From the NCBI GenBank assembly GCA_009667805.1, contig CM019067.1, forward strand, positions 160,165,049 through 160,229,048: a DNA stretch of 64,000 nucleotides, written 5' to 3'. Both the position numbers and the translations under genes were made by a program. Of this stretch, positions 54,831-64,000 are shown one piece after another. This DNA is from Leptobrachium leishanense. Its lineage: Eukaryota; Chordata; Amphibia; Anura; Megophryidae. The number at the start of each line of letters is the position of its first letter. Position 1 is the first letter of the stretch. The notes below the pieces were generated by a model. The model did not search any database. It was not told the DNA's origin and was given only the letters and a program-made list of their open reading frames with translations.

Positions 54831-55672
54831 TGCTGATGTAACTGAATAGATCGGGGATCTCTTCTGCATTACCAAAACCTCCACCACTGCACTCTTCCAC
54901 AATACCACAGAGGGGTTACTTACGGTGTGAAGGCACTTGCTGCCACCAAAGGCACAATATTTGGGTGCACTGCCACTGACGCCTGTACCAGATTCATATC
55001 ATATTAATATTTGACTGTAGGGTCCAACCCTGCACTCTTCCACAATACCACAGAGGGGTTACGGTGTGACGGCACTGTTGCTGACACTAATGGCCCAATT
55101 TTAAAGCACCTATTGTTACTTTCATCCAAAGCCTGCATAAGTTTCACCATAATTTAGCCAAATAAAATCACTAAACTTGTTCTGCGTGTCCTAAAACGTC
55201 TCCTCTTTTTATATAGGCTGCCTCCCCAAGCAGTTGTTTATGAATAGATTAAAGGAAAACCATTTACCGTCATTTGAAATGTCATTTTTTTGTTTTTAAA
55301 TGTTTCTATACATCCTACAAATCCGCCACTTCATGGGCAGGTAATGGGGACCTCCTAGGCATGATATTTGAAGGAATTTTTCATTTTTATTCTTAACCTT
55401 TATTTCATGGAAAACTCACCGTTCCTTTAAAAATGTTTTTTTTAAAACTTTTTTGTCCTTGTTTCCTGTCCCTACCCAGACCCCCATACACCTTTATGGC
55501 AAATATCTAGCATATATGCCCTCTTGGAGGGCACTCTAAAAATCTAACGTTCGGGTCCCATTGACTTACATTGAGTTCGGATCGTGTTCGAGTTCGAACT
55601 CGAACTTTTGAAATTGTTCAATTTCGAAGTCGAACTGAACACTGGGGAATTTGGCTCATCCCTATTTGCAAC

Positions 55673-56441
55673 ATCAGCAAACAACAGTATTTGTTAAATA
55701 ACCTCCAAAAGATTTGTATATATACATTTCTGGGGAGGAAGTATTTAACTAGTATCTAAATTAAATTTAAAATATGTTAACATTTAAAAAAATATCAGAA
55801 GTAAAATAATTAAAACACACAAACATAAAAATTCTTCTCCAACTGAATTATGATGCCTGTGATAAATTAATACTTGTTTTATTTTATTTTAAACTTAGAT
55901 ATTCACTGATATAGGATATTATTGCCAAAAATAAATATGTAACTTATAAAAAAACTTTTAGGAAATGTTTGAGACAACAGCTGTATACACTGAGGTTTTC
56001 AGATTTACTGATTACTGTGGGGAATTTAGCAGGGTCAGGAAGCCTCAATAACCTATTTCTCTTAGCAATAGTTTGGCAGAATAAGCATCTGAACTGCATC
56101 AAAATCATTCCACTTCTGCTGTTGATCGCAGCCTCATGTAAATTGGAAATGTGGGTGAAAATACACCCACATTTTCTTTCAGAAGCTAACAAACAGGTGG
56201 TAACAGAACCGTTCTGAGTTACAATAGTCAAGCGTAAACTTACCAAAGGCTTTGATGTCTATGAAGTTGGTAAATTTATTAAAGCTCTACTTAACCTTAC
56301 ACTTAACTTGGAATCTACTCTAGCAATAATTTTATTAGCAGAAAATAACCATTGACTTATCAGTTCAAACTGGGTGAGAAACATGTTATCTGAAAGCATT
56401 TGTGCTAAATAAATTGACAGTGATCTTAATTTAGAAATCAT
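55673..56441. other. no recognisable feature
   Basis: AT-rich sequence without family resemblance. Confidence 0.4.
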
Positions 56442-56444
56442 AAT

Positions 56445-56626
56445 CAGGGTTATTCAGAGAGAGGTGAAAAGCAGGAGAATGACTGGAGAAGTGAAAATAC
56501 TAGGTCAAAATAGCCAAACCAGAAAAATTCTCCCATTCATCTCACTTTCCAAATCAGCTATTTTGACCTAGAATTTTCCATTTTCCAGTCATTCTCCTGC
56601 TTTTTACTGCTTTCTGAATAACCCTG
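56445..56626. mobile_element. second copy of the 182-bp MITE
   Basis: Same length and termini as 6850-7031 (CAGGGTTATTCAGAGAG at the left). It is flanked by AAT (56442-56444, 56627-56629). The middle (tcccattcatctcactttcc) is in the opposite sense to the first copy, as expected for a near-palindrome inserted in the other orientation. Confidence 0.87.
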
Positions 56627-56629
56627 AAT

Positions 56630-57087
56630 GTCTTTAAACAAGTAAGATGTCGCTTGACATAAAAATAACTTTATTATGTATTTGATATATAGCACCATCC
56701 TATTTCAAATTGATGTTGTGAATTTGGAAATCAAATCATATGCTTGTGCTAGGAGTGGTTTTAATTTGTGTAAAAAATCTGCTGGTTTAAAACCACAGGG
56801 ACATATATCCATGTAGAATTAAGTACAGTAATTACAAGATATACTGTATGCACTCTCTATGGGTGCCGGACAAAATTCCTACAGCCAGGTTCCCTAATGC
56901 CAACATCCCGACGGCCAACTTCCAGACAGAACAAGTGCCGGACATCCCAACTTCCCTACACGGCCAACTTATACATATTTTGCTTTTGAGTTTAAGTAAA
57001 CACAGGCCCCACTATCTACACCAGGCTTATCTACAAATGTAAAAACGAAACCACTCATTGCCCCAGTATATGATTTTTTCACAAATC

Positions 57088-57088
<1 letters not shown>
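56630..57088. other. no gene; weak gccggac-type repeat
   Basis: About 56860-56960 has loose direct repeats (gccggacaaaattcc, gccggacatccc, cggccaactt). Nothing else is recognisable. Confidence 0.35.

Positions 57089-57090
<2 letters not shown>

Positions 57091-57119
<29 letters not shown>
57091..57119. repeat. (AT)n microsatellite
   Basis: Uninterrupted AT dinucleotide run directly left of the mariner remnant. A TA target site probably expanded from it. Confidence 0.9.
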
Positions 57120-57120
<1 letters not shown>

Positions 57121-57126
57121 GCACAC

Positions 57127-57937
57127 AGAGTGTCCATAAAGTCTCTTTACAATTTCAAAAATGTATTACAAAGGCAAATGAAACGACAGATAAGTGAAAA
57201 ATATTACAAAATGAGTCGTATGTATTTAAGTTTTTTTGCCTCATTTAATACACCTCTATATGGGCACCATTAGTTGTATGAAGCACATCAAGATGGTACT
57301 CGATTTCTTGCCATGTTCACTGTAGCATACCCTCATTAATGGTGGCAATGCCATCAGTGATCCTCTTCTTTAGATTAGTGATGTCTCGTACCTTTGTTCC
57401 ATACACGATATCTTTAACATAACCCTATGGAAAGAAGTCGAGGGGAGTGATATCTGGTGAATGAGGTGGCCAGGGAATTGGGCCACCCCTTCCAATCCAC
57501 CAGTCTAGAAATGTTCGTTTCACAAACATGCAGTCCCCAATGTGGTGTTGCACCATCTTGCTGGAAAATGATGGTTGGTTGCAGGTCATGTAGTTGTGGT
57601 GCCACGTATTCAGTCAAAAGGTCAAGGTAAACATGTGCAGTAATTGATGTATCGCCGAAGAAAAATGGATCAATGATCCGATTGCACATGATCCCACACC
57701 ACACATTCATCTAAAGCAGAGGATCACTTATGCCATTGTCACCATTGATGAGGGTATGCTACAGCGAACAAGGCAAGAAATCGAGTACCATCTTGATGTG
57801 CTTCGTGCAACTAATGGTGCATATATAGAGGTGTATTAAATGAGGCAAAAAAACATAAGTATATATATATATCTCATTTTGTAATAATTTTCACTTGCCT
57901 TTGTAATAAATTTTTGAAATTGTAAAGAGACTTATAT
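57127..57937 (-). mobile_element. Tc1/mariner remnant with inverted duplicated end
   Basis: The left end (agagtgtccataaagtctct, ttacaatttcaaaaatgtat) is repeated in reverse at 57868-57937. The inverted match is much longer than a normal terminal repeat: about 57127-57365 pairs with about 57720-57937 and includes the 3' end of the transposase gene twice, head to head. Both ends abut TA-rich DNA. The right terminus lacks the outermost bases. Confidence 0.8.
57250..57710 (-). pseudogene. Tc1/mariner-type transposase, C-terminal fragment
   Basis: The minus strand reads MNVWCGIMCNRIIDPFFFGD, ITAHVYLDLL, then FQQDGATPHWG (second catalytic aspartate), then with a frameshift W.GWPNSLATSFTRY, where the family has PWPPHSPDL and the third catalytic residue. 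The frame then degenerates toward VKDIVYG- and INEGML-like C-terminal words (about 57300-57420). The N-terminal DNA-binding half is absent. The last ~110 bp of the gene appears again, inverted, at 57720-57840. Confidence 0.85.
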
Positions 57938-57949
57938 ATATTTATATAT

Positions 57950-58447
57950 GTCTATTATTGCAGAAGCCATTTGCAAATCACAGTAATTCAAAGAAATGCA
58001 TTCTAGAGCTCCTGTGCTACATTCCCCATATGCAGCAAGGAACTCTGGGTAAGACGTGCAAATGACATCTGTCTCACTTTTTTGCATCTGTTATAATCTC
58101 GAACAGGAAGAGAGCGCTCCAGTCAACACTCAAAAACCAACAACGGTAGATTTATACATTTGAACATTTTACCAGGTTTTACCCCTTCAAAGTTTACAAC
58201 AATTCTTTCTTCTTCAGAAATACTGCAGTTCTTAACCCATTTAATGTATTTTACAAGGGTATGAACCCTAAACTCTGTTGAAAATGGTGGAAATTTAGTT
58301 CACGATTATTGGTTTCTGAGTATTGACTGGAGTGCTCTCTTCCTGGTCTGCTGTATTACTTTGTCTTGAGATGCACCCGCACTGAGTGCTTAGTTTAGGT
58401 TGAGTGCTACTCCTTCCCATGTATGTTATACATACATACATACATAC
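57950..58447. repeat. fold-back repeat, related to 18880-19060 and 20640-21035
   Basis: 57960-58085 is the reverse complement of 18880-19010 (ccccatatgcagcaaggaac). 58110-58430 resembles the hairpin at 20640-21035 (taaccctaaactctgt, tggaaatttagttcac, ctggagtgctctcttcctgg). A (TACA)n run ends it (58428-58447). Confidence 0.55.
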
Positions 58448-59184
58448 AACAGTGGGAAAGGCTGCATTCAACATAAGCAAGCATCTCACATAAGTGTGCT
58501 AACTGATACTAGTGTATACAAGGTACGGAGTTCAAAGCAATCTTAAATATAATTTTACACTTCTTTAAAAATCCACATAATTTTAAATCAATTAAAACAA
58601 AAGTGATCATACATTGCATAGGCCTACCACATTGTACCCCATCAGAGCAAGTCCTATTCTGCCTAACCTAATGACTGCCTGTATGAGATCAACTCACTTG
58701 AAACAAATATACTGCTGGAGCTCTCACACTTTGTGCTGTGGAGAGCTCCAGCAGGATATTTGACCCTAATAAGTGATTATACCTCTAAGGGCAGTCATTA
58801 GATTAGAAAGGATAAGATCCACTTCAGGTAGATTGACATTGTGGTAGGTATGATCACATCTTGTGACCAACTCCCCATAATTGAGTCCTAAAGTTAAGTG
58901 GTTTCAACTTAACAGATGTGTGTGTGTGTGTGTACTACACTACCCAGTGACTGCCTTTACTATGCACCAAAGTTAATGTCTCTTCTACACCACTACTACT
59001 GCACCACCCAGCCACCATGCTATTACCAGGCACTGTCACCCTCTACATCTCAACCACTGTGCCACTGCGTGGGTGGAAGGCCACACACTCTGAGGCAGAC
59101 AGTACATGCTGAGAGCTCACTGATCTCAGCATGTGAAGGCTGTCTGAGAGTGATAGGATTCCTCTCCATGTGTGTGTGTGCGCA
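58448..59184. other. no gene; hairpin and (TG)n
   Basis: An inverted pair, tactgctggagctctcac (58709) against gagagctccagcaggata (58741), and a (TG)n run at 58915-58934. The 58600-58880 part echoes the taggcctaccac/gtaccccat motifs of the 20330-20500 repeat in reverse. Confidence 0.4.
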
Positions 59185-59399
59185 CATATGTACACTGGTG
59201 TATTTTGGCCTAGGCCAACAAGGCCCAGGCCTAGGGCGGCACTTTCCATGGGGCGGCGGCCCGCTGGGTGGCCCCACCCCTAAAAAAACCTTTTGAAAAC
59301 TATTTTACCAGGAAGGAAACATTGAGATGTCACTAATTTTCAAGTATGTCCTGGGTATGCAAGGCCTAGGCTTTCACTTTTCAGGGGGCAACAAAAAAC

Positions 59400-59965
59400 C
59401 TCACCACTAATTGGGTTACAGAGACCGAAATGACGCCAACATTTTGGTGTTCTGTAGTTCCCTGCACTTCGGGGAATAAAATTTCCCCACCCTGCAGTGA
59501 ATTCACCATTCACCGCAGGGTCCCTAAAGTGCATGGAGTCGGCCGCTGTATGCTGCCACCGCAAACCCATGGCCTGCTGTTTTCAAAAGAACGAAAATGT
59601 CTGGAATTTACATATAAGATCCTATGATTGATAATAAAAAGTTCTGTTACAGATAAAGAAGAACCGCTATTAAAAAAAGGGGGGGAATTTAGCCCAAAAA
59701 ATTCTGAAAAATCACTAAAAGGTACAAAAAAAATAATAAATAAATAAAGACTTTTTACTGCAGATTAAAATAATAAATGGTTTATTAGATATTGCATAAA
59801 AAACGGGAATATTTTTAACATTGAAACCTATGGGGTTCGCCTGAATAAACCTGCTGATTGAAACCACCGAACATCAGGGCATTTCACTGACATTTCTCTG
59901 CTGTTTGGTGTTCTCTGAATAGATTAACCATTACTTCTCTATGGGGATTTGCACTGCCTTCAAAC
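59400..59965. repeat. repeat family R, reverse copy inside the hAT
   Basis: From tttggtgttctctgaatag (59915) back to ccctgcacttcgggg (59460) it follows 22010-22680 in reverse complement, including attgaaacctatggggttcg and the actgcag...cgcaggg hairpin. Confidence 0.65.
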
Positions 59966-60794
59966 AGCACCGTACTTGCTGGCAGTTCGCCAAACTTGTG
60001 TGTGAGCATATCACCAGAGCAGTGGTGTACTTAGAGGAGTGGCGGAGGGCGGGCCGCCCCAGGTACCAGTGATTATTGGGGTGTCATTAGGGGTACTAGG
60101 AGGTGCCACTGTCACTGTGTGTCAGCTTTGAGCTGTGTTCTCAAACAACGAGCAGCGGAGCATGGCGTTTGCATACGGAATAAAATCAAATAGAATAAAA
60201 ATCCCCCTCTCCTCCCTCCATAGCTCCTCCCCTGCCCCGTAGCAGCTCTAGGAGAGGGGAGGGGGATGTGATTTGTGTCCAGAGAGAGAAGATGACAGTA
60301 AACGGCAGGTAAAGGGGGGGGGGTTATCAGCAGAATATGAAGCCCTGTCTGCTTACTGCTGTTTAAAGGGGACCTTTCCTTAACCAGCACTGCAGTGATA
60401 GAAATTTGTCATTGAGCTGCCTGGCTCCTGGTGAGGCTGCTTGCGTGCAGGTCACACTCGGTCCGGCCAGTCAGGTGGTACTGAGTCTCAGTACCACCTG
60501 ACTGGCTGAACCACGTGACACGCATGCACGCAGCTGCCCGCCCTTTCGTTAACATGGACTGTCACTCTATTCTGGACTGAACACCCACCGGGAAGGGAAT
60601 CAAAGCCACGGTGCACCCTCTGGCAGTGGCACCCTACTGCTGACAAGATGGCTCCACGCACAGGCACAGCCGTGATCCTAACGTGGCCTGGAGGGACCTT
60701 CTGCTGAGTCTGTACACAGTCCCTGCTGACTCTGCACACAGCCCTACCACGGACAGAGGCCGGTAAATGTAGAATAAATAATTGCTGTGTGCTC

Positions 60795-61320
60795 ATATAC
60801 ACTCGGTTTGCTGGGAGTTTTATTGCAGTGGATTCTGATGCACTCATACACACCACACATTGCATTGCTGGGAGTTTTATTGCTGTGGATTCTGATACGC
60901 TGACACACACCACACATTGCATTGCTGGGAGTTTTATTGCAATGGATTCTGATGCACTCATACACACCGCACATTGCATTGCTAGGAGTTTTATTGCTGT
61001 GGATTCTGATATGCTGACCCGCACATTGCATTACTGGGAGTTTTATTGCTGTGGATTCTGATACACTCATACACACTGCACATTGCATTGCTGGAATTTT
61101 TATTGCTGTGGATTCTGATACGCTGACACACACCAAACATTGCATTGCTGGGAGTTTTATTGCTGTGGGTTCTGTGATACACACTGCATAGTACTGTGAG
61201 TTTTATTGCCCTGGAGCTCTGGGATACACTCATACACACTGCACATTACTGTGAGTTTTATTGCTGTACAGCTCTGTGATACGTTCATATGCAGTGCACG
61301 TTTCTGTGGATTTTATTGTT
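60795..61320. repeat. 57-bp minisatellite
   Basis: About eight units of cattgctgggagttttattg, ctgtggattctgatacgctg, acacacaccacacattg, with the period measured as 57 bp (60863 to 60920). The last units are diverged (tgtgagttttattgctgtac, agctctgtgatac) and match 17290-17515. Confidence 0.92.
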
Positions 61321-61662
61321 CAACCAATTAGAGCGGCTGTGTTCCAGTATACTTGACATGCGTGGCTGTTCTTTGTAAAAATACTTGAATTTAAACATTT
61401 CATAATTTTATTTATCTCAATAGATACATTTGAAATGGTATACAAAATATACAAGTAGGCACTTGGTATCCACTTTTAATATAAAGAGAGGAAAAGGCGG
61501 AGCTCTAAGAGGAAAAGGTGGAGCTTAAAGAGGAAGGGTGGGGATTAACCAGGAAGAGGTGTGCCCTTGACAGGAGGGGGTGTCTCAAATTTAAATTAGG
61601 GGGTGCATGAGTTTAGTCAGGCCTAGGGCAGCACAAAACCTAAATACACCACTGCATATGTA

Positions 61663-61960
61663 TATACATCTTGACTGTCCTTAAAAGCCTAGAGCTGCTT
61701 GGGAGCTCTAAGAAGGATTTTGCCTCCAGTAAATGAGGTGATTCCATAAGTGCAAACTCAGTGAAGATAGGTAGGACCTGTCAACAATGGGATACATTGG
61801 CACTGTGACAGCCATGACTAAAATGTGATCATATTTTGTGACCTACATTCCCATCATACATTCCCTCAGGTGATTGAATACTTTTGAAAATGGTGATTTT
61901 TTTTATTAGAATGTGATCATTGATATGGAGTGCTCTTTTTATATATATATATCTATATAT
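61663..61960. repeat. dispersed repeat related to 20330-20630
   Basis: Shared words in the same order are aagcctagagc, gggagctc, aggacctgtcaa, gggatacattggc, ctgtgacag and tatggagtgctcttt. Ends in an AT run. Confidence 0.55.
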
Positions 61961-62659
61961 AGAGAGTGAGAGATAAGGTAATTCAGGTATCTATCACACC
62001 ATGTCAAATGAAGCAGTCCAGAACAAAACAACAAATAATTATAAAAAAACAACTTAGTCACTAATAATGCTTTTTTATTTATAATTATCATGTCTTTCCT
62101 CTGAAATGTTTTAATGAACAAACAAATCATTAATTTTTTTGTACTTGATTTTCACTGTCTATAAACAGCAATTAGTGTGTATAAACAGCTGTAGCACTGT
62201 CCTTGTTTCGTATGGTAGCATTTTGCATCCTGGTTTTAGCATTACAAAAATGCATTACAAAATGCAAATCAAATGTAGGATGTAATATTTTTTAATGCTT
62301 GGCAGTGTGGATTTCTATAAATCTAAGGTGACCTTTTTAATGATATTAGCATAAATTAGGTAGGTTATACATAATATTACAATATTTAATGCTTTTTACA
62401 AAGTCACACATGCAAGTCACACCTTTTTCCTATTCACACTTGAGCTTTGCTGTTGGTCTCATTACTAAATAAATAAATATTACAGCAAAATGTCTTTGAA
62501 TTATCCCCATATTGTAATTTTGCCTTAGTGAGATCTCAGATATGAAAAAACAAATAGTGTAGCTCCCAAACAGAATTCAGTAGAATAAAAGGGATATTCA
62601 GGTACGTAATACTGAGTGAATTAAACATGCCTTTTTATATTTTGTATTCTGTGATGCTC
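61961..62659. other. AT-rich, no recognisable feature
   Basis: No coding family or bounded repeat seen. Confidence 0.4.
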
Positions 62660-62667
62660 ATGCACAT

Positions 62668-63809
62668 TAGGGATGAGCCGAAAACCCCTGTGTTCGGTTC
62701 GCATTCGAACTCGAACAATTTCAAAAGTTCGAGTTCGAACTCGAACTCGAACCGAACTCAATGCAAGTCAATGGGACTCAAAAGTTCGATTTTTAGAGTG
62801 CCCTCCAAGAGGGCATATATGCAAGATATTTGGGGGTCCGGGTAGTGCCCTGGGGGACAGGAAACAAGGACAAAACGTGTAAAAAAAGTCATTTTTAAAG
62901 GAACAGTGAGTTTTCCACAAAATAAGGGTTAAAAATAAAAACAAAAAATTCCTTCAAATATCGTGCGTAGGAGGTCCCCATAACCTGCCCGTGAAGTGGA
63001 GGATTTGTAGGATGTATAGAAACATCGCCATCAGAGACCCACACACGACACCTAGCCACCCTTAAGGGGTTAAAATGCACAGGGACTGGCTACTATCCTG
63101 TTAGATGAGGGAATGTATTATATGTATTAAAGCAAGGTATATATGACAATTGATAGTCAGAGACTCTAGGGACTCAGCTTGTACGCTTTATGATAGACAA
63201 TTCTAACACAATAATAATTGTATGCTCACATAGGCCCTTCAGGAGAGGTACATGACATAAAAATACTGGAATATTACGTTTAAATCTAAGGAGTGTGATA
63301 AAGATTTTATTAAGCCCTTGATGACAAATGACATAACATCTACATCATTAATGATTGGCTTTACAGAGCCCTGGTCCTTAAGGGGTTAAATAGCATATCA
63401 GAGGATCATATAGTAGAAATGAACACTTCTTAGAATTCATAACAAGCACAGTGTTTGATCATACATGTGCAGGCCACACCCAGTCTGCAGGCAATGTATC
63501 TAATATGTATCAAATTCATGAGACCAGACTAATTAGAAGCACATGTTATTTCCAAACACTAATTAAACACCTTTTGTTTAAGCCGTTTGAGAGCACAGGT
63601 CATTTAGAGGTGAGAATCTTTGCACCTAGACATTAGGTAGTTTTTTAATTCAATATCTAATAAACCGTTGCTTATAATATTCTGCAGTAAAGAGTCTCTT
63701 TATTTCTAGATTTTTTTGTATTTTTTAAGCATTTTTTATACTTTTTTCAAAAAAAAATCGAGTGTTCGAGTCGAACTCCGAACTGATCGAACCGAACAGC
63801 TCATCCCTA
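62668..63809 (-). mobile_element. hAT copy E, non-autonomous
   Basis: Termini TAGGGATGAGCCGAAAA and ACAGCTCATCCCTA, with a perfect 8-bp duplication ATGCACAT (62660-62667, 63810-63817). The left ~360 bp is the terminal block of copies A and C. It breaks off at gaaacatcgcc (63026), and the middle contains two ccttaaggggttaaa termini (63063, 63376) that look like a TTAA-type element. The right ~170 bp (ctaataaaccgttgc, gtaaagagtctctttatttc, gttcg-rich end) matches the right end of copy C. No transposase. Confidence 0.92.
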
Positions 63810-63904
63810 ATGCACATAACCATCTCACATCAACATGACAAATTAAAATCATTTTGATCCTGACCCATATTTAGGCTTGGTGCTGCCACATACTTTCCAA
63901 ATTC

Positions 63905-64000
63905 CAAATATATATATAATACAAATCACAGGGGGGTAGCACTCAACCTAAACTTGCAACAACAGCGGGTGCATCTAAGACATTTAATACAAAACACCAG
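63905..64000. repeat. start of the fold-back family at 19107, cut by window edge
   Basis: After a TA run, gtagcactcaacctaaac, gcgggtgcatctaagac and aatacaaaacacca match 19125-19180. The rest lies outside the window. Confidence 0.55.

Larger units (their letters stand above)
53740..55085. repeat. 137-142-bp tandem repeats, split
   Basis: Units containing ctcttccacaataccacaga, ggggttac, gaaggcacttgctgccacca and gacgcctataccagattcat start near 53806, 53948, 54085, 54881 and 55020. Between the third and fourth lies unrelated DNA. The segment ctgaatagatcggggatctc occurs on both sides (53768, 54841). Remnants of these units are visible in copy A at 10186-10290, in reverse. Confidence 0.85.
49023..55664 (+). 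mobile_element. hAT copy D: full-length BED-finger hAT
   Basis: Termini TAGGGATGAGCG and GGCTCATCCCTA. The flanking octamers TTTGGAAC (49015-49022) and TTTGCAAC (55665-55672) match 7 of 8. Order: gttcg-rich terminus, ~66-bp minisatellite, transposase pseudogene (50618-53703), ~140-bp tandem repeats broken by other DNA (54110-54830), and a right terminal block. Both ends match the short copies at 9340 (in reverse), and the right end matches those at 24404 and 62668. This is the likely source family of those elements. Confidence 0.92.
59193..61654. mobile_element. hAT element with CACTGGTGTATTT termini
   Basis: Left CACTGGTGTATTTTGGCCTAGG; right TAAATACACCACTG, the same in reverse. Both are followed inward by gcctagggc(g/a)gcac. 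A perfect 8-bp duplication CATATGTA flanks it (59185-59192, 61655-61662). A second, similar start (cagtggtgtacttagaggag) lies inside at about 60021, so a related element probably inserted into it or was fused to it. The interior holds a repeat-family R copy and a 57-bp minisatellite. No transposase. Confidence 0.88.

Noticed and set aside
57127..57937. A functional mariner transposase
   Set aside because: The N-terminal half is missing, there is a frameshift after the second catalytic aspartate, and the 3' end is duplicated in inverted orientation.

Overview
The window looks like intergenic DNA from a large, transposon-rich vertebrate genome, most likely a frog or another amphibian. The evidence is the mix of families: a DIRS-type tyrosine-recombinase retrotransposon, CR1 and L2 LINEs, many hAT elements, PIF/Harbinger, Tc1/mariner, TTAA-target elements, Gypsy-like solo LTRs and abundant fold-back MITEs. 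I found no host protein-coding gene, tRNA, rRNA or CRISPR array. Every coding segment I recognise belongs to a mobile element. All are broken except one 5'-truncated CR1 reverse-transcriptase ORF. The species cannot be fixed from the sequence alone.

Left part (1-31 kb). An L2 scrap (1.57 kb), a solo LTR with a perfect 5-bp target duplication (4072-4802), a 182-bp MITE (6850-7031) and a Harbinger element with a dead transposase (from 7818) interrupted by a hAT copy (9340-10955). An L2 LINE (11079-14975, minus) has a 420-bp-unit satellite array sitting in its 3' tail. Then come a TTAA-flanked element (15962-16608), a hAT-like fragment with a 26-bp minisatellite (17202-about 18800), a hAT copy whose interior is a ~630-bp palindrome (19346-20278), a fold-back with an odd 29-bp direct repeat (23488-23961), another hAT copy (24404-25446), a second LTR-like unit, several MITEs, and three DNA transposons packed end to end (29063-31134).

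Middle (31-45.5 kb). One DIRS element (31146-45492, minus strand) with inverted terminal repeats and an internal complementary region. Its gag-like ORF was split by a CR1 (42656-44335, minus) and by a 7.1-kb hAT with a ZMYM1/TTF-type transposase (34838-41976). That hAT was in turn split by a second CR1 (36858-38606, plus) and a minisatellite-filled hAT MITE (39069-40694). Removing the inserts leaves a DIRS of about 5.5 kb.

Right part (45.5-64 kb). An AT-rich stretch, an LTR-like unit (47904-48855), and a 6.6-kb hAT element with a BED-finger transposase pseudogene (49023-55664). This is the likely full-length relative of the non-autonomous copies at 9340, 24404 and 62668, and less closely of 19346. 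Then follow a second copy of the 182-bp MITE, a palindromic mariner remnant (57127-57937), a hAT with a 57-bp minisatellite (59193-61654) and a last hAT copy (62668-63809).

The elements do not cooperate as genes. They record successive waves of transposition, and target-site duplications read directly from the sequence fix many boundaries and the order of insertion.
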